Made by a program: the position numbers and the translations under genes. The notes beneath the pieces are model-generated. The model ran no database searches. It saw only the letters and a program-made list of their open reading frames with translations, and had not been told where the DNA came from. A stretch of DNA of 64,000 bases. It comes from Microvirga arsenatis. GTDB lineage: Bacteria > Pseudomonadota > Alphaproteobacteria > Rhizobiales > Beijerinckiaceae. The stretch lies in contig NZ_JAAAXJ010000001.1 of NCBI RefSeq assembly GCF_009910705.1, positions 1 to 64,000 of the forward strand, given 5' to 3'. Below, one piece after another: positions 17,748 to 24,082 of the stretch (its first letter is position 1; each line of letters begins with the position of its first letter).

Positions 17748-17795
17748 GGAGCGCTTTTTTAGCGAAGTGGGTTCCGGTTCGCCGCCAAAAAGCGC
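17748..17795. repeat. Short repeat of a common Hyphomicrobiales type, family D-like
   Basis: GGAGCGCTTTTTTAGCGAAG and GTGGGTTCCGGTTCGC followed by AAAAAGCGC form an imperfect hairpin. I recognise the GCGAAGTGGGTTCCGGTTCGC style from rhizobial intergenic repeats. It sits directly upstream of the DUF1289 start and may carry or disturb its promoter. Confidence 0.5.
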
Positions 17796-17811
17796 GGCTG
17801 GGCAAAGACTA

Positions 17812-17840
17812 AAGCTGCTTCCACGTCAGTGGAAGCAGCT
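17812..17840 (-). terminator. Probable terminator of cobS
   Basis: A 12-bp stem, AGCTGCTTCCAC paired with GTGGAAGCAGCT, has a 4-nt loop (GTCA) and lies 14 bases past the cobS stop. On the minus strand it is followed by TTTAGTCTTT, a modest U tract. Confidence 0.65.
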
Positions 17841-17853
17841 CTCGTTCATGTCG

Positions 17854-18690
17854 TCACGCCGGAAGCACGGTCAAGAGGCCGATCAGCGCAGCGATCTCCG
17901 CCACCTGCTGCGCGGCGCCCGCGATGTCGCCGGTCTGCCCGCCGAGGTGGCGCCTCGCGAAGGCGGTGAGGGCGAGGCCCGAGAGGGCCGACAGCACCAG
18001 CATCAGGGCGATCCCGGACGGCGGAAGGCCGCCGGGCAGGCCCAGCACGACCGCGATCGTGCCAGCGATGCCCGTGGCGAGCCAGAACGAATCCCGCGGC
18101 GGCTGCCCCACCGCGCGGGACATCCCGTCGGCCCGGGCCGGGGCGAGGAAGGCGAGGGGCATCAGGCCCGCGGTGCGCGAGAGGGAGGCAGCGATCAGCA
18201 CCGCCGCAACGGCCGCCGCCCCATCGGACCGGGCGACGATCATCGCCAGGGCAGCGATGCGCAGGAAGAGGGAGAGGACCAGGGCCGAGGCGCCGAAGGC
18301 GCCGATGCGGCTGTCGCGCATGATCTCCAGGCGCCTCTCGCGGGTGGCGCCGCCGACGCTGTCGGCGGTATCGGCCAGGCCGTCCTCGTGCAGCGCCCCG
18401 GTCGCCAGCACCATGGCAGCCACGGACAGGGCCGCGGCGATCCAGGGGCCGAGATCGAGGAGGAGGGCGAATCCCAGCACGGCCGCCGGCAGGAGGCCGA
18501 TGAGGAGGCCGGCGAGGGGAATCAGGCGCGCCAGCCGCGGGAAGCTCGGCAGCGCATGGGCGTCCTGCTCCCAGGGCAGGGCCGGCACCGGAAGCCGGGA
18601 ATAGAAGCGGACGCAATGGGCTAGGTCGATGGCCGCCGCCCGCCAGCCGCTCATGGTCGCCGCCTCGCCCCGTTCAATTTGCTCCGACAT
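17854..18690 (-). CDS. cobS: Adenosylcobinamide-GDP ribazoletransferase (cobalamin synthase)
   Basis: The 278-residue integral membrane enzyme joins the lower ligand alpha-ribazole to adenosylcobinamide-GDP in the final steps of B12 synthesis. Motifs include [11 protein letters not shown] near the start, [17 protein letters not shown] with the acidic active-site cluster, and [17 protein letters not shown]. Multiple hydrophobic helices follow. It is divergent from cobT, which makes the alpha-ribazole phosphate, with 77 bases between them. No cobalamin riboswitch fits in that gap. Confidence 0.95.
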   Translation of the reverse strand: MSEQIERGEAATMSGWRAAAIDLAHCVRFYSRLPVPALPWEQDAHALPSFPRLARLIPLAGLLIGLLPAAVLGFALLLDLGPWIAAALSVAAMVLATGALHEDGLADTADSVGGATRERRLEIMRDSRIGAFGASALVLSLFLRIAALAMIVARSDGAAAVAAVLIAASLSRTAGLMPLAFLAPARADGMSRAVGQPPRDSFWLATGIAGTIAVVLGLPGGLPPSGIALMLVLSALSGLALTAFARRHLGGQTGDIAGAAQQVAEIAALIGLLTVLPA

Positions 18691-18767
18691 GCTTCACCCC
18701 GCGTGGATCGGCCGTTATAGGTCACGCCTCCTCGCGTTCTGCAATGCCCCCTGAGCCGGAGCCCTCC

Positions 18768-19793
18768 ATGTCCGATGCCGTGTCCTCACCTTTCGACGAT
18801 ATCCGCCGCCTGATCACGACCATGCCCGGTCCGGACGAGGCCGCCGTCGAGGCCGTGCGGATGCGCGACCGGCAGCTCACCAAGCCCGCCGGAAGTCTCG
18901 GTCGCCTCGAATGGATCGCCGAGTGGCTCGCCGCCTGGCAGGCCAAGCCCACGCCCAGCGTCGACCGTCCGCTCGTCTGCGTGTTCGCGGCAAGCCACGG
19001 CGTGACCGCCAAGGGCGTGTCGGCCTTTCCCTCCGAGGTGAACCGGCAGATGCTGGAGAACTTCGCGGCGGGCGGGGCGGCCATCAACCAGATCTGCGCG
19101 GCCTATGGGCTCGGCTTCAAGGTGTTCGATCTGGCCATCGACATGCCCACCGGCGACATCACCGAGGCCGAGGCCATGGACGAGAAGGCCTGCGTCGCCA
19201 CCATGGCCTTCGGCATGGAGGCGATCGCCGGCGGCACCGATCTCCTCGCCATCGGCGAGATGGGCATCGGCAACACCACCATCGCGGCGGCGATCTACAC
19301 GGCGCTCTATGGCGGGCCTGCCGAGCACTGGGTCGGGCGCGGCACGGGGGTCGACGACGAGGGGCTCCGCCGCAAGGTCGCGGCGGTCGAGGCGGCCATC
19401 GCCCGTCACGGCGACCATCTGAAGGACCCGCTCGAGGTGCTGCGCCGCGTCGGCGGGCGCGAGATCGCCGCCATGGCGGGCGCGATCCTGGCCGCGCGCC
19501 TGCAGCGCATTCCCGTGGTGCTCGACGGCTACGTGGCGACCTCCGCCGCAGCGGTTCTCCATGCCATCCATCCCTCGACCATCGACCACTGCATCGCAGG
19601 GCACCTGAGCGCCGAAGGCGCGCACCAGGACGTGCTCGCCCGCCTCGGCAAGATCCCGCTGCTCGCGCTCGGCATGCGCCTCGGCGAAGGCTCGGGCGCG
19701 GCGCTGGCCGCCGGCCTCGTGAAGGCGGCGGCGGCGATCCATCGCGACATGGCCACCTTCGGGCAGGCGGGAGTGTCCGAGCGTCTGTCGTGA
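18768..19793 (+). CDS. cobT: Nicotinate-nucleotide-dimethylbenzimidazole phosphoribosyltransferase
   Basis: The 341-residue enzyme makes alpha-ribazole 5'-phosphate from nicotinate mononucleotide and DMB. Conserved blocks include the Gly-rich KPAGSLGRLE, FAASHGVTAKGVSAFP, EMGIGNTT and the C-terminal LGEGSGAALA with the likely catalytic Glu. An upstream in-frame ATG at 18744 exists, but the family N-terminus fits the ATG at 18768 better. The stop overlaps the next start as GTGA. Confidence 0.95.
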   Translation: MSDAVSSPFDDIRRLITTMPGPDEAAVEAVRMRDRQLTKPAGSLGRLEWIAEWLAAWQAKPTPSVDRPLVCVFAASHGVTAKGVSAFPSEVNRQMLENFAAGGAAINQICAAYGLGFKVFDLAIDMPTGDITEAEAMDEKACVATMAFGMEAIAGGTDLLAIGEMGIGNTTIAAAIYTALYGGPAEHWVGRGTGVDDEGLRRKVAAVEAAIARHGDHLKDPLEVLRRVGGREIAAMAGAILAARLQRIPVVLDGYVATSAAAVLHAIHPSTIDHCIAGHLSAEGAHQDVLARLGKIPLLALGMRLGEGSGAALAAGLVKAAAAIHRDMATFGQAGVSERLS

Positions 19794-20302
19794 GGTTTCG
19801 ACGCCCCGGCTCCCGGCGGAGCGGAGCCACCTCCCTGATGGTCGCGCTGGCGCTCGCCGGCGGAGCCGCGCTCGTGCTGAAGCCCAGCGGGCGCACGCTC
19901 GAAGGCCGGGCCCAGGTCACCGACGGCGACACGATCCGCATCGGCGAGACGCGCATCCGCATCAAGGGGATCGATGCGCCAGAGCTGGAGCAACGCTGCT
20001 CCCGCGCCGGGCGCTCCTATGCCTGCGGCGAGATGGCCCGGAGGGTGCTGATCGATCTCGTCGCTGGTGAGACGGTGCGCTGCCGCGCCGCCGGCCGCGA
20101 CCGCTACCAGCGCATCCTCGCCCGCTGCACCGTCGATGGGAACGACATCGGCACCCGGATGGTGGAGAGCGGCTGGGCGGTTTCCTACGGGCGCGACTAC
20201 GACGCCGAGGAGGCGCGAGCCCAGGAACGGGCGGTAGGGCTGTGGGAGGGCGAATTCGAGCGGCCGCAGGACTGGCGCAGGGAGAACGCTTCGGGCGGCT
20301 GA
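19790..20302 (+). CDS. Secreted/anchored thermonuclease (SNase-like)
   Basis: The 170-residue protein has an N-terminal hydrophobic segment (about 14-30), then an SNase domain. The motif VTDGDTIRIG is followed by RIKGIDAPELEQ, which contains the first catalytic Arg, and RDRYQRILARC carries another conserved Arg. GTG overlaps the cobT stop. The family cleaves nucleic acids in the cell envelope. The coupling to cobT is probably positional only. It ends 2 bases before the convergent LysE gene. Confidence 0.88.
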   Translation: MRFRRPGSRRSGATSLMVALALAGGAALVLKPSGRTLEGRAQVTDGDTIRIGETRIRIKGIDAPELEQRCSRAGRSYACGEMARRVLIDLVAGETVRCRAAGRDRYQRILARCTVDGNDIGTRMVESGWAVSYGRDYDAEEARAQERAVGLWEGEFERPQDWRRENASGG

Positions 20303-20304
20303 CC

Positions 20305-20886
20305 TCAGCCGAGGGCCGCCGCTCCGAGGGATGCCGAGAAGGTGAGCAGCACCAGCGCCGCGCCGCGCTGGACGGTTCTCGGCCTCACGACGAAGCCCGG
20401 CTTCGCGAGGGCGGAGCCGAAGCCGATCCAGGCGAGCGCGATCGGAACGATCACCGCCGCGAAGGTCGTCATCGCCTGCAGGAAGACGTCCGGGCTCCGG
20501 AAGGCCGCTTCGGGAAAGATCACGGCGGCGAAAAGCAGGGCTTTCGGGTTGAGCAGCGTCGCCGTGAAGACGCGGCGCGTGCCGAAGCCGGAGGCGCCCA
20601 GCGCCTCTCCCGCCCTCGACCACAATCCCCAGGCCACCGCCACCAGATAGGCCGCGCAGGCAAGCCGCAGGGCGGGCTTGAGCCAGGGCAGCCCGGCCGA
20701 GACCGGTTCGAGGAACAGGCCCCATCCGGCAATGGCGAGCGCATATCCGCACAGCTCCGCAGGCACCAGCGGCAGCGAGCGGCGAAAGCCCGCCTGGGCG
20801 CCCGAGCTTGCCAGCAGGGTGTTGGTCGGGCCCGGCGTCGCGAGGATCGCGGCGACGGCCGGGACGAAGGCGAGAAGGTCGATCAT
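20305..20886 (-). CDS. LysE/RhtB-family amino-acid exporter
   Basis: The 193-residue protein is predicted to have five or six membrane helices. It begins MIDLLAFVPAVAAILATPGP, whose ATPGPTNT motif is typical of the LysE translocator superfamily N-terminus. ATG at 20886 was chosen; an in-frame ATG at 20904 would add six polar residues. The substrate cannot be told from sequence. It is convergent with the nuclease gene. Confidence 0.88.
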   Translation of the reverse strand: MIDLLAFVPAVAAILATPGPTNTLLASSGAQAGFRRSLPLVPAELCGYALAIAGWGLFLEPVSAGLPWLKPALRLACAAYLVAVAWGLWSRAGEALGASGFGTRRVFTATLLNPKALLFAAVIFPEAAFRSPDVFLQAMTTFAAVIVPIALAWIGFGSALAKPGFVVRPRTVQRGAALVLLTFSASLGAAALG

Positions 20887-20979
20887 CGGATCGCTTCTAC
20901 GCATCGCCTTCGGCGGGCGCCTTGATCCGCCTCAAAAGGTCGCTTCGACGGTGGCGCCCGGAATCCCCATCTGTCCGGC

Positions 20980-21624
20980 ATGGATTCCCTGCCGAATTTC
21001 GACCATCTGGCCGCCCAGCTCAGGGCCTGCCGCATCTGCCGCGACGCGCCGCGCTACGGCACGGCCCTGCCGCACGAGCCGCGCCCGATCATCCAGGGCA
21101 GCGCCGCCGCGCGCCTGTGCATCGCGAGCCAGGCGCCCGGCACCCGGGCCCATGCCAGCGGCATCCCCTTCGCGGACCGTTCGGGCACGCGGCTCCGCCA
21201 CTGGCTCGGGCTCGACGAGGCCGCCTTCTACGACGCCTCCAAGGTCGCCATCGTGCCGATGGGCTCCTGCTTTCCGGGGCAGGATGCGAAGGGCGGCGAT
21301 CTCGGCCCGCGCCGGGAATGCGCCGAGGCCTGGCGCCGGCCCCTCTTCGAGGCGCTGCCCAATCTCGGTCTCGTCCTGCTGATCGGCCAGTACGCGCAGG
21401 CGTGGCACCTGGGGAGCGGCTTCAAGGACGGGCTCACCGAGACGGTGAGGGCCTGGCGCGAGATCCTCGCCGACCCGCGAAAACCCAGGATCCTGCCGCT
21501 GCCGCATCCCTCCTGGCGCAACAACGGCTGGCTCAAGAAAAATCCCTGGTTCGAGGCCGACCTGCTGCCGAGGCTGCAGACGGAGGTTTGTGAACTTCTC
21601 CAAGCCGCCGATAATAAAAAATAA
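20980..21624 (+). CDS. Uracil-DNA glycosylase family protein (4-Cys, atypical motif 1)
   Basis: The 214-residue protein has CxxC at 17-20 and further Cys at 97 and 114. That spacing resembles the 4Fe-4S ligands of family 4/5 UDGs. Motif 1 reads SQAPGTRAHASG, lacking the acidic residue found in family 4 (GEAPG-E type). Motif 2 reads LPHPSWRNN with the conserved His. A repair role is expected but catalysis may differ. The gene ends in an abrupt AT-rich zone. Confidence 0.8.
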   Translation: MDSLPNFDHLAAQLRACRICRDAPRYGTALPHEPRPIIQGSAAARLCIASQAPGTRAHASGIPFADRSGTRLRHWLGLDEAAFYDASKVAIVPMGSCFPGQDAKGGDLGPRRECAEAWRRPLFEALPNLGLVLLIGQYAQAWHLGSGFKDGLTETVRAWREILADPRKPRILPLPHPSWRNNGWLKKNPWFEADLLPRLQTEVCELLQAADNKK

Positions 21625-21737
21625 TAAATCTGCAGAAATATATTTAAACGTTAATATGAAATAATAGCGATATTGCGATAAATATTTGGAACGATATGTC
21701 TTCAATAGCGTTTATCTAGCATATATCAGGTGATTTC
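21625..21737. promoter_or_regulatory. AT-rich block upstream of a small-gene cluster
   Basis: About 110 bases with runs such as AATAATAAAT, ATATATTTAAA and GATAAATATTTGG stand out against the roughly 65-70% GC surroundings. It immediately precedes three small unknown genes. It may be a promoter or a site for a nucleoid or Ros/MucR-type protein; this is inference from composition only. Confidence 0.5.
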
Positions 21738-21950
21738 ATGACATATGTTCATTCCCATCAAGACGGTGGCTTCTTCGAAGGACGCTCCATGCGCACGGTA
21801 CGGGCACGATGGAGTCGTCTGTCCATGTTGGATCTCGCGCAGATCAAGACGAAGGACCAGCTGATCGCCAGGGTGGAGGAACTCTATCCGTTGCCGACGG
21901 GGATTGCGGCGCGGGACGTGGAAATCTGGCGCCTGGATCGCCGTTCCTGA
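21738..21950 (+). CDS. Small hypothetical protein
   Basis: A possible 70-residue protein starting at ATG 21738 after CAGGTG. A shorter version could start at ATG 21789 or at the Met of MLDLAQIKTKDQLIARVEEL. The second half looks like a small amphipathic helix domain (KTKDQLIARVEELYPLP). I do not recognise a family. It lies directly after the AT-rich block and 91 bases before the next small gene. Confidence 0.5.
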   Translation: MTYVHSHQDGGFFEGRSMRTVRARWSRLSMLDLAQIKTKDQLIARVEELYPLPTGIAARDVEIWRLDRRS

Positions 21951-22041
21951 TCGGGGCCACCGGCTTCATCGACCGCAAGGATGCGAACGTCCGTTCGTGT
22001 ATGGCGGCCTGCACGGACGTCATGCTCGAAGGGAACATCCT

Positions 22042-22389
22042 ATGAAAACCCATCACTACGCCGTCGGAGATCGCGTTCTCTATACGGAGCAGCGGTTCCC
22101 CCATCTGGTCTGCAGGCAGCCCTACACCATCGTCGGGTGCCTGGATTCAAGGCGGCCCGAGCCGCAATACCGGATCCGCTCGAGCTCTCGCCCCTTCGAC
22201 TGCGTGGCGGGCGAAGACGAGCTCAGCCAGGTTGCGTCGCCTGTCGGCGTCTATCGGGCAGCGGAAATATCCGGTCTTCTGGATTTCCCCACCATGGATG
22301 ATCCTGCGAACCTCAATCTCGTTCCCTGGATGCACCTGCCGCGCAGAGCCCGGCACAGGAACGAGCAGGTTCGCCTGTTCAGGCAATAA
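22042..22389 (+). CDS. Small hypothetical protein, paralogue of the following gene
   Basis: A 115-residue cytoplasmic protein with a ribosome site (GAAGGGA) 8 bases before ATG. The first ~65 residues share a pattern with the product at 22447: YAxGxxVxYTxxRF, then an I..L strand, EPxYxIRS and AxExxL. That looks like a small beta-barrel of SH3/KOW style. The C-terminal 50 residues (through DDPANLNLVPWMHLP) have no counterpart there. Function unknown. Confidence 0.7.
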   Translation: MKTHHYAVGDRVLYTEQRFPHLVCRQPYTIVGCLDSRRPEPQYRIRSSSRPFDCVAGEDELSQVASPVGVYRAAEISGLLDFPTMDDPANLNLVPWMHLPRRARHRNEQVRLFRQ

Positions 22390-22446
22390 GGGTCCTTCCG
22401 CCCGCCGCGGCATCCCGCCCGATCTTGCTCTCTGAAGGAGTTCCTC

Positions 22447-22668
22447 ATGTCCGATTATCTCTATGCCTGCGGCCAACTCGTAACATTCACGGCCAAGCGT
22501 TTCATCGGTCCCGCGTGGACCGGAGCCTTCGTCATCACCAAGCTGCTGCCCTCGGGCGGCGAAGAACCCCGCTACGAGATCAAGAGCACAGGGGATACCT
22601 ACAGCCGCGCAGCGCGGGAGAGCGACCTGACGGCTCGGTTCGACGTCTCACAGGCCACCGACCTCTGA
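22447..22668 (+). CDS. Small hypothetical protein, SH3-like pattern
   Basis: A 73-residue protein with GAAGGAG placed 9 bases before ATG. It carries YACGQLVTFTAKRF, FVITKLLPSGGEEPRYEIKS and AARESDLTARF, matching in order the N-terminal domain of the gene at 22042. The short Gly-Pro linker and repeated strand pattern suggest a compact beta fold. Function unknown. A tandem duplication followed by divergence is the simplest origin. Confidence 0.7.
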   Translation: MSDYLYACGQLVTFTAKRFIGPAWTGAFVITKLLPSGGEEPRYEIKSTGDTYSRAARESDLTARFDVSQATDL

Positions 22669-22817
22669 GGCGCGGAGGGTCCGAACCGGCCCGCGGCGAA
22701 GGCCGTTGATCATCGGCCGTTGGACCGTCGGCCCCGGCTGTGCGGACTGCATTTTGCCGGTTCTCCCATCGCGAATCCGTACTATGTTCGAGCTCGACGA
22801 TAAGGAGCTTTGACAGC

Positions 22818-23609
22818 ATGAGCCCGACGACCCTGCGCTGCACCGTCGACGGACCGGTCGCGACGATCACCCTCGCGCGGCCCGACAAGATGAACGCGTT
22901 CAACGCCACCATGCATGCCGAGCTGCGCGAGGCCCTCGACCAGTGCGAGCGGGACGAGGCGGTGCGCGTGGTCGTGCTGACCGGGGAGGGGCGCGCCTTC
23001 TCCTCCGGCCAGGACCTCACGGTGGACCTGAGGCGCGACGAGCAGGGCCGCCTCGACCTCGGGCCTGCCCTGGAGCGGGACTACAACCCGCTGATCCTCC
23101 GGCTCTCCGGCTATCCGAAGCCCACCATCGCGGCGCTCAACGGCCCGGCCGTCGGCGCCTCCATGAACATCGCGCTCGCCTGCGACATCGTCGTGGCGGC
23201 CCGCTCCGCCTATCTGCAGGAGGCCTTCGCGAAGATCGGCCTGATCCCCGATGCCGGCGGCACCTGGATCCTGCCGCGCCTGATCGGCCCGAAAATGGCA
23301 CTTGCCCTCATGCTCAGCGCCGAATCCGTTCCGGCCGAGGAGGCGCAGCGCATGGGGCTCGTCTACAAGGTGTTCGACGACGCCTCCTTCGCGGTCGATG
23401 TGGCCGCCTTCGCCGCGAAGCTCGCCGCCGGACCGGGGCTCGCCTATCGCCTCACCAAGCAGGCGGTGGCGCAGAGCCTGACGAACGATCTCGAAGCGCA
23501 GCTCAAGCTCGAGGCGAAGCTGCAGAGCGAGGCAGGCTCCAGCGACGACTTCATGGAGGGCGTCGCCGCCTTCCGCGAGAAGCGTCCGCCCCGGTTCCAG
23601 GGACGCTGA
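22818..23609 (+). CDS. Enoyl-CoA hydratase/isomerase family protein (PaaG-like)
   Basis: The 263-residue crotonase-fold protein has the oxyanion-hole motif GRAFSSGQDL, the second CoA-binding loop GPAVGASMNIALACDI, and DAGGTWILPRLIG with the acidic catalytic residue (D). These features resemble PaaG, the ring-opening isomerase of phenylacetate degradation. No other paa gene is nearby, so general enoyl-CoA hydratase is equally possible. A TAAGGAG site precedes ATG. Confidence 0.88.
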   Translation: MSPTTLRCTVDGPVATITLARPDKMNAFNATMHAELREALDQCERDEAVRVVVLTGEGRAFSSGQDLTVDLRRDEQGRLDLGPALERDYNPLILRLSGYPKPTIAALNGPAVGASMNIALACDIVVAARSAYLQEAFAKIGLIPDAGGTWILPRLIGPKMALALMLSAESVPAEEAQRMGLVYKVFDDASFAVDVAAFAAKLAAGPGLAYRLTKQAVAQSLTNDLEAQLKLEAKLQSEAGSSDDFMEGVAAFREKRPPRFQGR

Positions 23610-23621
23610 GGAGACAGGCCC

Positions 23622-23828
23622 ATGCGTCCGACCTACTGGATCCTCGGCCTCGCCACCTTGAGCATCGTGATCGGGATATTCATGTCCCGCGACCCCGAGC
23701 GCGCCGAACGCCTGTCGCAGATGTACCGGGACGCGGCCCTGACCGGCGAGGCCCGGCAGATGGCCATCATGGGTCTTGCCGTCGCGATCGGCGCCTTCGT
23801 GGTCTATCTTACCATGACGCGGCGGTGA
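23622..23828 (+). CDS. Small two-helix membrane protein
   Basis: The 68-residue protein has hydrophobic helices at about 4-21 (YWILGLATLSIVIGIFM) and about 47-65 (MAIMGLAVAIGAFVVYL) joined by a charged loop. It starts 12 bases after the hydratase gene, with GGAG-like GAGGAGAC before it, so it is likely cotranscribed. No family is recognised. Confidence 0.65.
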   Translation: MRPTYWILGLATLSIVIGIFMSRDPERAERLSQMYRDAALTGEARQMAIMGLAVAIGAFVVYLTMTRR

Positions 23829-23861
23829 ATTCGCTTTCGTTGTTTCTGCTGGCTCGCAATG

Positions 23862-23972
23862 CCCTCCTCTCCCTGTGGAGAGGAGTTGGAAGTGAGGGCC
23901 GACACCAGCCGATTGTATGAGAGAGCACAAAGGCTGCCGCAGCCATACCTCTCCCTCAGGGAGGGGTGAGGA
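23862..23972. repeat. GC-rich palindromic repeat, family A
   Basis: Arms CTCCTCTCCCTGTGGAGAGGAG and ACCTCTCCCTCAGGGAGGGG face each other. It occupies the gap between the small membrane protein and the caspase gene and could act as a transcription stop. Confidence 0.65.
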
Positions 23973-24082
23973 AGCGCCTCACCTGCATAAGCCGTCCCGT
24001 TTTGTTCACGGTGCATTCAACTGCCTTGGCCTTATTCTCAAGGCATGATCCCGTCACAGCGGGTCGAAGAGGGGCTTGAACC

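Noticed and set aside
18691..18767. Possible cobalamin riboswitch between cobS and cobT
   Set aside because: Only 77 bases separate the genes and no B12-box-like element is visible.
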